Positions 1 through 11,347 of a stretch of DNA of 64,000 bases are shown here, one piece after another (position 1 is the first letter of the stretch; each line of letters opens with the position of its first letter). Source of the stretch: Listeria costaricensis (GTDB lineage Bacteria > Bacillota > Bacilli > Lactobacillales > Listeriaceae); assembly GCF_900183385.1 (NCBI RefSeq), contig NZ_FXUT01000008.1, forward strand, positions 124,001 to 188,000. The letters run 5' to 3'. The position numbers and the translations under genes were made by a program. The notes below the pieces were generated by a model. That model did no database searches, was not told the origin of the DNA, and saw only the letters and a program-made list of their open reading frames with translations.

Positions 1-664
1 CGGAGATTTTCAAACGGTCGTAAAAAAGATCCAAATCGAAGTAGTCATTCAGTCGACCGCTTCCAAGCAACTGCCGAACCTCGTAGTGAACGGAATCTGG
101 TTTGCCGAAGTAGCTGATGACCTGATCGAGTGTATGGCAGCCGTGACCGTATAAAAAGCTGGCATAGGGATCAAAGTGATGTGTATTTTCGGGGACCTCT
201 GGACGGAAATAGTCATAGTGCATTTCGACCTCTAGCAGATCACCTAGTTTGCCACTTTCGATCACTTTTTGAACCGTCAGAAAATCGGAATCGAAACGGC
301 GGTTCTGATAGCACTGGACGATCAGCCCTTTTTGCTTGGCATAGCTGAAAATGTCCTCCGCCTGTGCAGCTGTCAGCATGAATGGCTTTTCAACCAGCAC
401 ATGTTTGTCATGGTCGAGCGCCCGTTTCGCATATTCATAATGGGAATCTTGCAGGGTTGTAATCACGATCAGTTCGATTTCCGTATCATTCAGTAATTCA
501 TTCAGATCCGTTGTATAATGAATATGATCCGGCTTTTGCCACGAATCATGGTCAGGGTTTCTGCGATAGATGGTTTTTACTTGCAAATTTTCACGTTGCA
601 GAACGAAAGGCAAATGATAGCGATTGGTGCTTTTTCCATTGCCGATGTAGCCGATTTTTAACAT
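1..664 (-). CDS. Gfo/Idh/MocA-family oxidoreductase, partial (C-terminus beyond left edge)
   Basis: The reading frame is open from the ATG at 664-662 to the window edge, giving about 221 N-terminal residues. The N-terminus MLKIGYIGNGKSTNRYH has the short beta-strand and glycine loop of an NAD(P)-binding Rossmann fold, and the frame later contains VLVEKPFM, the EKP motif typical of Gfo/Idh/MocA dehydrogenases. A GGAG ribosome site lies 8 bases before the ATG. Members oxidise or reduce sugars and inositols; the substrate cannot be told here. It is divergent from an RpiR-type sugar-phosphate regulator (825-1664), which may control it. The C-terminal domain is outside the window. Confidence 0.85.
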   Translation of the reverse strand, partial: MLKIGYIGNGKSTNRYHLPFVLQRENLQVKTIYRRNPDHDSWQKPDHIHYTTDLNELLNDTEIELIVITTLQDSHYEYAKRALDHDKHVLVEKPFMLTAAQAEDIFSYAKQKGLIVQCYQNRRFDSDFLTVQKVIESGKLGDLLEVEMHYDYFRPEVPENTHHFDPYASFLYGHGCHTLDQVISYFGKPDSVHYEVRQLLGSGRLNDYFDLDLFYDRLKIS

Positions 665-824
665 AACATTCACTCCATTTCTAACTGTTGCTTTCATTAT
701 AACGGGAGCGGGATGGAAAAACTATTGTGGACGTTGGTGTTAGGGGATTTAGGTAAAAAAGTTCATTTTCATGCTGAAATAGAATGATAAAAGTGGAAAA
801 AAAGTTCAGAAAGAGGTTGTGAAA

Positions 825-1664
825 ATGCTGTTTAACGACTTATTTAGGCTAAAAAAAGCGACAGATGCCGATAAAAATATTATGGAATATCTCGAAAAAA
901 ATCCCGAAAGCATTGAAAAATTAACGATTCAAGAGCTTGCCGCGCGCACATACAGTTCCAATGCAAGCGTTGTTCGATTCGCTCGCAAGCTGGGATTTGG
1001 TGGTTTCAGGGAGCTGAAAGTGCAACTGATCAAACTTGTCGAGCAAAACAACTATGCGCTGTCAGAGATCAACCCCGATGTGCCATTTCGGTATGATACA
1101 TCCATTAAAAAAATCAGCCGAGATATGATGCAGTTGACAAATCAGACGCTGCTGGAAAGTTATCAGTCTTTAGACGAGGCGGCATTGTTCACTGCGACAA
1201 AACGGCTTTATGAGGCTGACCGGATTTTTATATATGCAGCAGGAGATTCGCAGATTCGGGCGCAAAGTTTTCAAAATAAGCTTTGGAAAATCAATAAGTA
1301 TCCCATCCTGGCCACAAGCCGCAGCGAATGGGCGGTCAACACGACTAATATCACCAGCCGTGACTGCGCACTTTTTATCAGCTATACAACAAAGTCCAAT
1401 CAGGATTTAAAAGCGGCCCAGTATTTGCAGCAGGAGCATGTTCCGCAAATTCTGATTACTTCTCATACGGATACAGAGCTAGCGGGATTGATGGATGTTC
1501 TTTTGAAAATTCCGCGTTTGGAGAGTGATGAACAGGAAAAAATCGCGACATTCTCTTCCCAAATGGCGATTGAATATACATTAAATGTCCTGTTTTCAAC
1601 AATTTATCAGATTGATTATGAGGCGAATCGGGCGCATCAATTGAAGCGGGAAGATTTATCTTAA
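825..1664 (+). CDS. MurR/RpiR-family transcriptional regulator (HTH + SIS domain)
   Basis: This 279-residue protein has an N-terminal HTH_6 domain (about residues 1-75, with TIQELAARTYSSNASVVRFARKLG as the helix-turn-helix) and a C-terminal SIS sugar-phosphate-binding domain (about 110-250, including FIYAAGDSQ). Family members sense sugar phosphates and regulate nearby catabolic genes. The ATG at 825 is chosen because AGAAAGAGG ends 8 bases upstream; a GTG at 819 would be only 2 bases from it. It is divergent from the Gfo/Idh oxidoreductase, its likeliest target, although it could also influence the galactose genes that follow. The effector is unknown. Confidence 0.9.
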   Translation: MLFNDLFRLKKATDADKNIMEYLEKNPESIEKLTIQELAARTYSSNASVVRFARKLGFGGFRELKVQLIKLVEQNNYALSEINPDVPFRYDTSIKKISRDMMQLTNQTLLESYQSLDEAALFTATKRLYEADRIFIYAAGDSQIRAQSFQNKLWKINKYPILATSRSEWAVNTTNITSRDCALFISYTTKSNQDLKAAQYLQQEHVPQILITSHTDTELAGLMDVLLKIPRLESDEQEKIATFSSQMAIEYTLNVLFSTIYQIDYEANRAHQLKREDLS

Positions 1665-1723
1665 TTTAAAAATACGTCGGATGGAGAGTGCTGCTTCATT
1701 CGATTTTTTTATACCAATAAAAT

Positions 1724-1765
1724 TTTAGTAAAACTATTGATAAAATTTACTAAATGTATTATGAT
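1724..1765 (+). promoter_or_regulatory. gal operon promoter with two TTTANTAAA operator palindromes
   Basis: A sigma-A promoter is visible: TTGATA (1737-1742), 17-base spacer, TATGAT (1760-1765). Two 9-bp near-palindromes, TTTAGTAAA (1724-1732) and TTTACTAAA (1746-1754), are reverse complements of each other and lie 22 bp centre to centre, one just upstream of the -35 and one inside the spacer. Two helical turns of separation suits cooperative binding. The probable ligand is the LacI-type regulator at 6653; this is inferred from position. Confidence 0.7.
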
Positions 1766-1796
1766 AAGGGCAAGAAAAAGCGAAGGAGGAAGATTT

Positions 1797-2969
1797 ATGC
1801 AAATAGAACAGCTGACGGAACGATTTGAACAAGTTTTTGATGTGACAAATGGAAAGCGCTTTTTTGCTCCGGGGCGTATTAATTTGATCGGGGAGCATAC
1901 AGACTATAATGGCGGACATGTTTTTCCCTGTTCGATCACGATTGGGACATATGGCATTGCGAAAAAGCGGGAAGACGGGCGGATTCGTCTCTATTCTGAA
2001 AATTTTCCTGAAATCGGTATCATTGAGGCAAATATCGATGAGCTAGCTTACAGAAAAGAGCAGAATTGGGGCAACTATCCGATCGGCATGTTTCATTTTC
2101 TAAAGGAAGCCGGGCATGCTATATCGACTGGCTGTGACATTCTTTTTTACGGAAATATTCCCAATGGGGCGGGGCTTAGTTCTTCAGCGTCCATTGAAGT
2201 TTTGACTGGCGTTATTTTGGAACACCTGTATCAGCTTGAGACCACGCGACTGGAGCTGATTTTGACGGGGAAAAAGGTCGAGAATGAATTTATCGGTGTT
2301 GCTTCGGGGATTATGGATCAGTTTGCGATTGGAAAAGGGAAGAAGGATCAGGCCATCTTGCTTGATTGCAATACCTTGGCCTATGAAATGGTACCGGTCA
2401 AACTTGGCACGGCAAAAATTGTAATCATGAATACGAATAAGCGTCGCGAGCTGGCAGATTCTAAATATAATGAGCGACGGGCGGAGTGTGAGGCGGCGCT
2501 TTCTGAGCTGCAACAGTTTGTGGAAATTGAGGCGCTGGGAGAGCTTGATATGGCGACTTTTGAAAAATTTGCCGATCGGCTTTCGAGTGATACTTTGCGG
2601 AAACGGGCGAGACATGCGGTTTCAGAAAATGAGCGAACTTTGCAGGCCAAAGAGGCACTCACGGCGAATAATTTGACGGCATTTGGCGAACTTTTGAATG
2701 CTTCACACCGATCTTTGCGTGACGATTATGAGGTAACTGGTGTAGAATTAGATGTACTCGCAGAAACAGCTTGGCAGGCGGATGGCGTTTTAGGCGCAAG
2801 AATGACGGGAGCCGGATTTGGCGGTTGCGCGATTGCCATTGTAGAAGAAGAGAAAATCCCTGCTTTTATTGCACATGTTGGCGAGATTTATCAAAAACAA
2901 GTAGGCTATGCGGCTGATTTTTATATTGCGGAAATCAGTGACGGCGCCAAGAGCTTGGAGGAGGAATAA
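1797..2969 (+). CDS. galK: galactokinase
   Basis: A 390-residue GHMP kinase that phosphorylates galactose at C1, the first committed step of the Leloir pathway. The galactokinase signature [12 protein letters not shown] is at residues 26-37, the GHMP ATP-binding loop GLSSSAS at 126-132, and the third motif [11 protein letters not shown] lies near the C-terminus. Length is normal for bacterial GalK. The start is the ATG at 1797, 6 bases after GAAGGAGGA; upstream in-frame codons lie in the promoter. It is the first gene of the gal operon, 2 bases ahead of the galE-galT gene, and is probably controlled by the paired palindromes at 1724-1754. Confidence 0.96.
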   Translation: MQIEQLTERFEQVFDVTNGKRFFAPGRINLIGEHTDYNGGHVFPCSITIGTYGIAKKREDGRIRLYSENFPEIGIIEANIDELAYRKEQNWGNYPIGMFHFLKEAGHAISTGCDILFYGNIPNGAGLSSSASIEVLTGVILEHLYQLETTRLELILTGKKVENEFIGVASGIMDQFAIGKGKKDQAILLDCNTLAYEMVPVKLGTAKIVIMNTNKRRELADSKYNERRAECEAALSELQQFVEIEALGELDMATFEKFADRLSSDTLRKRARHAVSENERTLQAKEALTANNLTAFGELLNASHRSLRDDYEVTGVELDVLAETAWQADGVLGARMTGAGFGGCAIAIVEEEKIPAFIAHVGEIYQKQVGYAADFYIAEISDGAKSLEEE

Positions 2970-2971
2970 AC

Positions 2972-5446
2972 ATGACAGTTTTAGTATTAGGTGGAGCAGG
3001 CTATATTGGTTCCCACGCGGTGGATCGATTGGTGGAAAAAGGGTATCAGGTGGCGGTTGTTGATAATCTTCAAACGGGTCACAAGCAGGCGATTCATCCG
3101 GAAGCTGTTTTTTATAAGGGTGACATTCGCGACAAAGCTTTCTTGCGGTCGGTTTTTGAAAAAGAATCTGTAGAAGGTGTGATCCATTTTGCTGCCAATT
3201 CACTGGTGGGGGAATCGATGGAAAAGCCGCTCGACTATTTGAATAACAATATTCACGGAACACAAATCGCGCTGGAAGTGATGGAAGAGTTTGGCGTTAA
3301 AAATATCGTCTTCTCATCAAGTGCGGCGACATATGGTGAACCGGAAAGCGTGCCGATTACAGAGGACATGGCAACAAATCCAGAAAGCACCTATGGCGAC
3401 ACGAAACTGATCATGGAGAAAATGATGAAATGGTGCGATATTGCCTACCAAACGCGTTACGTATCGCTGCGCTATTTTAATGTGGCTGGCGCGAAAGAAG
3501 GCGGCGCAATCGGGGAAGATCATAACCCTGAGACGCATCTTGTGCCGATCATTTTGCAGGTAGCGCTTGGTGAGCGTGCGGAACTTTCAATCTATGGGGA
3601 TGACTATCCGACTGCGGACGGGACATGTATTCGTGATTATGTGCATGTCAGTGACTTGGTGGATGCGCATATTTTGGCGCTTGAATATCTGAAAAACGGC
3701 GGCAAGAGCAACATTTTCAACTTGGGCAGTAATGCAGGTTACTCGGTGAAGGAAATGCTTGAAGCGGCTCGTGAAGTGACTGGAAAGGAAATTCCGGCAA
3801 AAGTGACGCCAAGGCGCGCGGGCGATCCAAGTACGCTGATTGCTTCTTCGGATAAAATCAAACGAGAGCTTGGCTGGTCGCCTAAATTTACAGACGTAAA
3901 AGAAATCATTGCTTCGGCGTGGGCTTGGCATTCTGGACACCCGAACGGTTATAAAGACAAGGAGAGAGCGGGAATGTCAGTCAGTCAGAAGGTAGCGGCA
4001 TTTTTGGAAGCATCGATCAAAGACGGGTTGGACGTGCGAGATGCCATCTATACCCGCAATAAGCTGCTTTCGCTTCTTGGTGAGGATGAGTTTGAGGAGG
4101 CGGCTGCACCGGCGCAAGTGGATAAGCTGACGCTGCTCGATCAACTGGTTGAGCTTGGCGTGCAGAATGGCAGGTTGGCGGATTCACAGGCGGAACGGGA
4201 AATTTTTGCCTGCCAAATCATGGACCTTGTGACACCGCGGCCGTCAGAAGTGATGGATCGGTTTGGGGCGCTCTACGTGGAGGATCCCAAGGCGGCAACG
4301 GACTATTTTTATCAGCTGAGTCAGCAGAATGACTATATTAAAACGCGGGCAATCCGTAAAAATATTGTTTATCGTTCGGAGACGGATTATGGGGCGCTTG
4401 AGATCACGATCAATTTATCCAAGCCGGAAAAGGATCCGAAAGATATTGCCAGAATGCGGACGCAAAAGTCGAGCAACTATCCGCTTTGTCCGCTGTGTGT
4501 GGAAAATGAAGGTTACCGCGGCAGGCTGGATCATGCGGCGAGAACGAATCACCGGATCGTCCGGTTTCCGCTTCTTGGCGAGGAATGGGGGCTGCAATTT
4601 TCGCCATATGCTTATTACAGTGAGCATTGCATCTTTTTGGCGGAGGAGCACCGGCCGATGACGATTGAGCGATCGACATTTGCCAAATTGTTTGCGATTA
4701 TCGAGCAGTTTCCACATTATTTTGTCGGTTCCAATGCGGATTTGCCGATTGTCGGCGGTTCAATCCTAGCACATGATCATTATCAAGGCGGGGCTCATTC
4801 GTTTGCAATGGCGGAAGCAGCTGCCAGATCGCACTTTACGATGGAGGCCTTTCCAGATGTCCATGCACAGATCGTTCAGTGGCCCATGTCAGTGATTCGA
4901 CTGAGCGGGACGGAGAAAGAAGCGTTGATTGAGGCGGCCACTTATATTTTGGAAAAATGGCGTGCTTATTCAGATCCAGAGGCGGATATTTTGGCACATA
5001 CGACGGAGCCGCATAATACGGTGACACCGATTGCCAGATGGCGCGATGAGCAGTTTGAGATTGATCTGGTTTTGCGAAATAACCGGACGAGTGAAGCCTT
5101 TCCTGATGGCATTTTCCATCCGCATCCAGATGTGCAGCACATCAAAAAAGAAAATATCGGGCTGATCGAGGTCATGGGGCTGGCCGTCCTGCCGGGTCGT
5201 TTAAAAGCCGAGCTGGAAGAGGTCTCAAAGTTTCTACTCGGAGAAGCGCATCAAATGGCACCCATGCACGTCGATTGGGCTGAAAAAATCAAGGCAGCCC
5301 ATCCAAGGCTTACACGTGAGCAAGTGAAAACAGTTGTTCAGCAGGAGGTGGGCAAGATTTTCCTGCGGGTGCTGGAGGATGCGGGTGTTTATAAAGATAC
5401 GCCATTCGGCCGGGCGCGATTTGAGCGATTTACTGAAACGCTTTAA
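2972..5446 (+). CDS. galE-galT: UDP-glucose 4-epimerase fused to type-2 galactose-1-phosphate uridylyltransferase (GalE-GalT)
   Basis: One open frame of 824 residues carries two complete enzymes. Residues 1-334 are Gal[13 protein letters not shown]-binding loop (7-15) and catalytic Y141xxxK145. Residues 335-824 are a firmicute-type GalT of normal length (about 490), with the catalytic His pair H601 and H603 in [11 protein letters not shown]. GalE normally ends just after HPNGY, which occurs here at about residue 327; only seven residues (KDKERAG) then lead to Met335. That Met codon (3974) is preceded by a good AAGGAG site (about 3959-3964), so GalT may also be translated separately. No stop separates the parts; a TAA sits one frame over within GGTTATAAAG (about 3948-3957). 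Either a natural stop-loss fusion or a sequence error explains this. Confidence 0.93.
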   Translation: MTVLVLGGAGYIGSHAVDRLVEKGYQVAVVDNLQTGHKQAIHPEAVFYKGDIRDKAFLRSVFEKESVEGVIHFAANSLVGESMEKPLDYLNNNIHGTQIALEVMEEFGVKNIVFSSSAATYGEPESVPITEDMATNPESTYGDTKLIMEKMMKWCDIAYQTRYVSLRYFNVAGAKEGGAIGEDHNPETHLVPIILQVALGERAELSIYGDDYPTADGTCIRDYVHVSDLVDAHILALEYLKNGGKSNIFNLGSNAGYSVKEMLEAAREVTGKEIPAKVTPRRAGDPSTLIASSDKIKRELGWSPKFTDVKEIIASAWAWHSGHPNGYKDKERAGMSVSQKVAAFLEASIKDGLDVRDAIYTRNKLLSLLGEDEFEEAAAPAQVDKLTLLDQLVELGVQNGRLADSQAEREIFACQIMDLVTPRPSEVMDRFGALYVEDPKAATDYFYQLSQQNDYIKTRAIRKNIVYRSETDYGALEITINLSKPEKDPKDIARMRTQKSSNYPLCPLCVENEGYRGRLDHAARTNHRIVRFPLLGEEWGLQFSPYAYYSEHCIFLAEEHRPMTIERSTFAKLFAIIEQFPHYFVGSNADLPIVGGSILAHDHYQGGAHSFAMAEAAARSHFTMEAFPDVHAQIVQWPMSVIRLSGTEKEALIEAATYILEKWRAYSDPEADILAHTTEPHNTVTPIARWRDEQFEIDLVLRNNRTSEAFPDGIFHPHPDVQHIKKENIGLIEVMGLAVLPGRLKAELEEVSKFLLGEAHQMAPMHVDWAEKIKAAHPRLTREQVKTVVQQEVGKIFLRVLEDAGVYKDTPFGRARFERFTETL

Positions 5447-5465
5447 AGAGGAGGAAGCAATCGAT

Positions 5466-6515
5466 ATGAAAATCGAACAGCAGACTTTTGGAACTTTTGA
5501 AGGGCAGGAGGTCATTCAGTATCATTTGACCAATCAGTCGGGGATGACGCTTTCTGCACTGAACTACGGGGCGGTCGTGACGGCCATTCGTGTGCCGGAT
5601 CGAGAAGGCCATTTTAAAAATGTTGCACTGGGCTTTGACAAATTTGCCGACTATCCTGCTTTTTCGCCTTACTTTGGGGCGGCAGTCGGTCGAGTGGCTG
5701 GACGGATCGATGGGGCTTCTTTCAAGCTCAACGGGAAGAAGTATACGCTTTCTGCCAACGAAGGAATGAATCAACTGCATGGCGGCAAGGACAATTTCAG
5801 CAAAAAGATCTGGCAGGTGGAGACCGCACAGCAAGCAGATCAGGCGAGTCTGATTTTTACATATGTGAGTCCGGCCGGTGAGAACGGCTATCCGGGCAAT
5901 CTGCACGCCTGCATCCGCTACACGCTGAATGAGCAGAATGAATGGCGGATCACCTATTCGGCAGATACGGATGCACCGACGCTTTATAATCCGACGAATC
6001 ATATTTACTTCAATCTGACGGGGTCGCAGGAACGGTCGGTGGCTGGGCATGAATTGCAGCTCGACAGTTCGCGCTATGCGGTTTTGCGGCGGGATTCGAT
6101 TCCAACAGGTGAGCTGCGGTCGGTTGGCGGGACGGTTTTTGATTTTCGTGAGGCGCGCGTCATTGCTGATGGGCTTGTGAGTGATGATCCGCAAATTCGG
6201 TTGATGGGCGGTTATGATCATCCGTTCGTGCTTGACCATTCATCAAGAGTGGTGGCCGTGCTTTATGAGCCGCTTTCGGGGCGGAAAGTGGAGATGGAGA
6301 CGTCAGAGCCGGCTGTTGTCATTTACAGTGGCAATAAACTGGACGGCAGTTTTAGCATTGACGGCATACCTGCAGAAGCATACGGTGGGATTACACTTGA
6401 AACACAGCACTTGCCGGATGCGGTTCACCACGAAGCGTTTGAGAGTATCGAGCTGCGGCCGGGTCGACCATTTTCATCCACCACGGTCTTTCGTTTTACA
6501 ACAGCTGAAAAATAA
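5466..6515 (+). CDS. galM: aldose 1-epimerase (galactose mutarotase)
   Basis: A 349-residue mutarotase interconverting alpha and beta anomers of galactose so that GalK can use them. Conserved residues are visible: H105 in QLHGG, H179 in NPTNHIYFN, and the C-terminal glutamate in ITLETQH. Length and motif order match the family. The ATG at 5466 follows GAGGAGG by about 10 bases; the open frame upstream is just the tail of galT in another frame. It is the third enzyme gene of the gal operon, 19 bases after galE-galT, and is followed by a terminator. Confidence 0.95.
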   Translation: MKIEQQTFGTFEGQEVIQYHLTNQSGMTLSALNYGAVVTAIRVPDREGHFKNVALGFDKFADYPAFSPYFGAAVGRVAGRIDGASFKLNGKKYTLSANEGMNQLHGGKDNFSKKIWQVETAQQADQASLIFTYVSPAGENGYPGNLHACIRYTLNEQNEWRITYSADTDAPTLYNPTNHIYFNLTGSQERSVAGHELQLDSSRYAVLRRDSIPTGELRSVGGTVFDFREARVIADGLVSDDPQIRLMGGYDHPFVLDHSSRVVAVLYEPLSGRKVEMETSEPAVVIYSGNKLDGSFSIDGIPAEAYGGITLETQHLPDAVHHEAFESIELRPGRPFSSTTVFRFTTAEK

Positions 6516-6516
6516 G

Positions 6517-6560
6517 AAAAAGCCACAGATTGCCTTCTCGATCGGCAAAATGTGGCTTTT
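6517..6560 (+). terminator. rho-independent terminator after galM
   Basis: AAAAGCCACA (6517-6526) pairs with TGTGGCTTTT (6551-6560). The stem closes the galKETM transcript, although galR follows closely and may be read through. Confidence 0.8.
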
Positions 6561-6589
6561 GACATCATCATGGACAAAATTTGGATTAG

Positions 6590-7642
<1,053 letters not shown>

Positions 7643-7668
7643 AAGATCGAAATGGAAGGAGTCAGACT

Positions 7669-9399
7669 ATGAACTGGCAAGAAGAATATCAAAAATGGAT
7701 GGACAATGAAAAATTGGATGCGGAACTTCGCACACAATTAACCAATATCGCACAAGACGAAAAGCTGTTAGAAGACAGTTTCTATCAAAATATGGCATTT
7801 GGAACAGCCGGCATGCGTGGCGTGCTCGGAGCCGGAACCAACCGCATGAATATCTATACCATCCGCAAAGCAACGGACGGACTAGCACGCTATGTGGCTG
7901 AAAATGGGGAAGAGGCGAAAAAACGCGGCGTTGTGATTGCCTACGATCCACGGCACATGTCGCAGGAGTTTGCTTATGAAAGTGCAGCTGTTCTCGGCGC
8001 GCACGGCATTAAAAGCTACGTTTTTGAAGCGCTTCGTCCAACGCCGGAATTGTCGTTTGCGGTTCGCTATCTGAACTGCTTCAGCGGCATCATGATCACC
8101 GCCAGCCACAACCCGCCAGAATATAACGGCTACAAGGTATACGGCGAGGACGGCGGACAAATGCCTCCACAAGGCGCGGATGCTGTCACAAGCTATATCA
8201 ATTCCATTCAAGACATTTTCAGCGTGAAAGTAGTCGACGTGGAAGAGCTAAAAACGACGGGCATGCTAGAAGTGATCAGCGACAAAGTGGATATTCCTTA
8301 TTTGGAAAAACTGAAAGAAGTGACGGTCAATCAGGCGCTGGTTTCAGAGAAAGGCAAGGACCTGAAAATCGTCTTCACACCGCTGCACGGAACGGGAGGC
8401 GTCCTTGGCGTACCGGCGCTTGAAAATGCCGGCTTTACGAATATCATCAAAGTCGAGGAGCAGTTCGTCAATGATCCTGATTTTGGAACAGTCAAGTCGC
8501 CCAATCCTGAAAACCACGAAGCTTTCGAGCTGGCGATGCAATATGGAGAAAAATATGATGGCGACATTTTGGTAGGAACTGACCCGGATGCCGATCGTCT
8601 GGGCGTTGCAGTCCGGAAGAGCGATGGGGAATATCAAGTTTTCACCGGCAATCAAATCGGCGCATTGATTTTGAACTATCTACTTAAACAAAAGCAAAAT
8701 CAGCAGGAGCTTCCGGCAAATGCAGCCGTCTTGAAATCCATCGTCACGAGCGACCTTGGTAAAGCAATCGCAGATCATTACGGTGTCCAAATGATCGAAG
8801 TGCTGACGGGCTTCAAATTTATCGCAGAACAAATCAAAAACTTTGAAGAAAGCGGCTCACATACATTTGAGTTCGGCTATGAAGAAAGCAATGGCTATAT
8901 GGTCAAACCGTTCACGCGTGACAAAGATGCGATTCAAGCGGTGCTAGCGATTTCCGAAGTGGCACTGGACGCCAAACAGCGCGGCAAGAATCTGGCGGAT
9001 GAGCTGGATGCTATTTTTGAACAGTTTGGTTACTATAAAGAGGATCTGGTTTCCCTAACGATGAGCGGAAAAGACGGTTCAGAAAAAATTGCGGCCATCA
9101 TGACGACATTCCGCGACAGCCTGCCAACCGATATGGGCGGCGTGAAAGTGGCGCGCGTGGAAGACTATCTGCGCCGCGAAACAACCTTTGTCACAACAGG
9201 CGAAACGGCACCGATCGACCTGCCACGTGCCGACGTGCTAAAATTCTATCTGGAAGACGGCTCCTGGTTCTGCCTGCGTCCGTCTGGAACAGAACCAAAA
9301 ATCAAATTCTATTTCAGTGTGAAGGCTGACACACCGGAAAGCAGTCTGGAAAAACTGGGCCGCATCCGTGATGATCTAGTCGCACGCGTAGAAAAATAA
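7669..9399 (+). CDS. pgcA: phospho-sugar mutase (alpha-phosphoglucomutase)
   Basis: A 576-residue member of the alpha-D-phosphohexomutase family that interconverts glucose 1-phosphate and glucose 6-phosphate. The phosphoserine loop TASHNP (144-149, Ser146), metal loop DPDADR (305-310), sugar loop EESNGY and phosphate-binding loop RPSGTEPKIK are all intact. Length fits the Gram-positive PgcA type. The ATG at 7669 follows GGAAGGAG. Coming after galR, it feeds the glucose 1-phosphate released by the Leloir enzymes into glycolysis. A terminator follows. Confidence 0.94.
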   Translation: MNWQEEYQKWMDNEKLDAELRTQLTNIAQDEKLLEDSFYQNMAFGTAGMRGVLGAGTNRMNIYTIRKATDGLARYVAENGEEAKKRGVVIAYDPRHMSQEFAYESAAVLGAHGIKSYVFEALRPTPELSFAVRYLNCFSGIMITASHNPPEYNGYKVYGEDGGQMPPQGADAVTSYINSIQDIFSVKVVDVEELKTTGMLEVISDKVDIPYLEKLKEVTVNQALVSEKGKDLKIVFTPLHGTGGVLGVPALENAGFTNIIKVEEQFVNDPDFGTVKSPNPENHEAFELAMQYGEKYDGDILVGTDPDADRLGVAVRKSDGEYQVFTGNQIGALILNYLLKQKQNQQELPANAAVLKSIVTSDLGKAIADHYGVQMIEVLTGFKFIAEQIKNFEESGSHTFEFGYEESNGYMVKPFTRDKDAIQAVLAISEVALDAKQRGKNLADELDAIFEQFGYYKEDLVSLTMSGKDGSEKIAAIMTTFRDSLPTDMGGVKVARVEDYLRRETTFVTTGETAPIDLPRADVLKFYLEDGSWFCLRPSGTEPKIKFYFSVKADTPESSLEKLGRIRDDLVARVEK

Positions 9400-9410
9400 A
9401 CCATTCGTCG

Positions 9411-9447
9411 AGGCGCTTGCTGGTAAGCTTACCAGCAGGTGCCTTTT
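9411..9447 (+). terminator. terminator after phosphoglucomutase gene
   Basis: A hairpin with TGCTGGTAAGCTTACCAGCA at its core, flanked by AGGC and GCCT, is followed by TTTTT. Confidence 0.85.
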
Positions 9448-9464
9448 TGAAGAAGGAGGCAACC

Positions 9465-10388
9465 ATGAAAATCGAACGGCAAAAACGCATCGAAGGAACG
9501 ACAATCAGTGGGATTATTGAAAATGGCGGCTACCATTTTACCCATGTAGAAATCTATCAGGATGGGCTGATTAATGCGTGGGATCTAGAAGATCTGAACA
9601 GCATGGAGACGAGGCTTCAAGAGCCAAGGCTGCAAGTAGTCACAGAAGTTCCGCCTGGCAAGTTGTTGAGTATTTTCGGGCTTGGCAGCTATCAGATTCT
9701 TTCGGCCAATTGGGCACACACGCCTGCAAGCTATTTGGAACTGATCAAAGCAAAAGTAGCAGAACTGAATCCGCGTCTGGAAAATCTGTACACGTTTAGT
9801 GAGGAAGAGCGCGCCTTGTGGAAAGAACGTAAAATAGGGCTTTCCGCGAAAAGTAAAGTCTATCATGAAATTCCCGGCTGGTTCTACGACACGGAAGTTG
9901 GGGAAGCGATTCCGTTCTTTTTCAAAAAGGATGACGAAAACTATCTAGTGCGGGTGGCTGTTTTTAAAAGCGGACTCGTACAGGTCGCTTGTTCGGCGTT
10001 TGAATGGACACTGGATATCGCGGAAGTAAAGACGCGTTTCCATGCCGGAGATTTCTTTACCGAATTTCAGGAGCCGCTAGTCGTGCATCTTGGCGAGCTT
10101 GGAGTAGCGACGATTGGTCATCCAGAACATCACTACCCAATCGAGCTGGAAGACAAAATCGAAGAGCTGTTCATGGCACATGAACGGCTGAATGGCAAGG
10201 ACCGTTTTCAAATATGCCGAGATGCCTATCACGCGTATTTAGAGTATCCGGAAGATTTCTACCGCGAAGAACTGCGCAAGGCTTATTTGGCGATTCCAGA
10301 GCACGAGCGGATGTATTTGGGCGATATGGACTCAAAGGATGGCGACTATCGGCGTATTTTATTCAGCGATGAGAAACGGGAAGTTTGA
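9465..10388 (+). CDS. hypothetical protein (307 aa), family not recognised
   Basis: An open frame of 307 codons starting at the ATG at 9465, with AAGGAGG upstream. The protein is soluble, acidic and rich in aromatics; there is no signal peptide, membrane segment or obvious catalytic motif. Two halves may be discerned: an N-terminal beta-rich part (to about residue 120) and a part beginning near GWFYDTEVGEAIPFF. Codon use matches the neighbours, so it is very probably a real gene. It stands alone between two transcripts, so context gives no clue to function. Confidence 0.85.
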   Translation: MKIERQKRIEGTTISGIIENGGYHFTHVEIYQDGLINAWDLEDLNSMETRLQEPRLQVVTEVPPGKLLSIFGLGSYQILSANWAHTPASYLELIKAKVAELNPRLENLYTFSEEERALWKERKIGLSAKSKVYHEIPGWFYDTEVGEAIPFFFKKDDENYLVRVAVFKSGLVQVACSAFEWTLDIAEVKTRFHAGDFFTEFQEPLVVHLGELGVATIGHPEHHYPIELEDKIEELFMAHERLNGKDRFQICRDAYHAYLEYPEDFYREELRKAYLAIPEHERMYLGDMDSKDGDYRRILFSDEKREV

Positions 10389-10470
10389 ACAATAACTCAT
10401 TTTTCGTTCTTTCTAGCGGACAATATGATAAAATAAAGGATATAGCAAAAACAGAAAGGATGAGTCCTTG

Positions 10471-11346
10471 ATGGCTTCCAATCAATTGCAACTTGTTATT
10501 ATTACCGGAATGAGCGGTGCAGGAAAAACTGTCGCCATGCAGTCCCTTGAAGATCTGGGCTACTTTTGTGTCGACAATCTGCCGCCATCCTTACTGCCAA
10601 AATTTTGGGAACTGATGAAAGAATCCGGCAAGATGAACCGGATCGCGCTGGTTATGGATCTGCGTGGTCGGGAATTTTTCGACTCGATTCAGTCCGCCCT
10701 TGATGAACTTGACAATACTTCTTTTATAACAACTAAAATTCTGTTTCTTGATGCCGATGATCAGGTGCTGGTTTCGCGCTACAAAGAAACCAGACGGCAC
10801 CATCCACTGGCTCCGACCGGCTCAATCACAGAGGGCATCGAGGCTGAGCGGGAAATGCTGAGCGATCTGAAAGGCCGAGCACAACTGGTCATCAATACAT
10901 CGAGCCTCAAGCCGCGTGAGCTCAGGGAACGAATCAACCGGGAATTTAAGACTTCTGAACGGGAAGTTTTCAATGTGCAGGTCATGTCATTCGGTTTCAA
11001 ATACGGCCTGCCGATCGACGCAGATCTCGTTTTTGACGTCCGCTTCCTGCCGAATCCGCACTACATCGACAAGATGCGTCCGCTGACAGGCCGCGACCAG
11101 GAAGTCTATGATTATGTGATGAAATGGCCGGAAACACAAGAGTTTTTGGACAAAGTAGTCGACCTGCTGCTCTTCACATTGCCGTATTATAAGCGGGAGG
11201 GCAAGACGCAGCTGTTGGTTGCGATTGGCTGTACAGGCGGTCAGCATCGTTCGGTTGCACTGACAGAATATATCGGCAAAACGCTTCAAAATAAATATGA
11301 GACCGGCATTAGTCACCGGGACATGAAGCGGAGAAAGGAAAGCTGA
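10471..11346 (+). CDS. rapZ: RNase adapter protein / nucleotide-binding protein RapZ (YvcJ)
   Basis: A 291-residue P-loop protein. Walker A GMSGAGKT is at residues 13-20; the C-terminal RapZ domain with [10 protein letters not shown] is present. RapZ-type proteins bind nucleotides and, in enterobacteria, small RNAs; in firmicutes YvcJ acts in cell-wall precursor control with its neighbour YvcK. The ATG at 10471 matches the conserved start MAS; a TTG one codon earlier is better spaced from GAAAGGA and cannot be excluded. It is first in the conserved rapZ-yvcK-whiA cluster, 1 base before yvcK. Confidence 0.96.
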   Translation: MASNQLQLVIITGMSGAGKTVAMQSLEDLGYFCVDNLPPSLLPKFWELMKESGKMNRIALVMDLRGREFFDSIQSALDELDNTSFITTKILFLDADDQVLVSRYKETRRHHPLAPTGSITEGIEAEREMLSDLKGRAQLVINTSSLKPRELRERINREFKTSEREVFNVQVMSFGFKYGLPIDADLVFDVRFLPNPHYIDKMRPLTGRDQEVYDYVMKWPETQEFLDKVVDLLLFTLPYYKREGKTQLLVAIGCTGGQHRSVALTEYIGKTLQNKYETGISHRDMKRRKES

Positions 11347-11347
11347 T

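Noticed and set aside
2184-2615. Long minus-strand frame inside galK
   Set aside because: Shadow of galK; composition follows the antisense of conserved GHMP kinase motifs.
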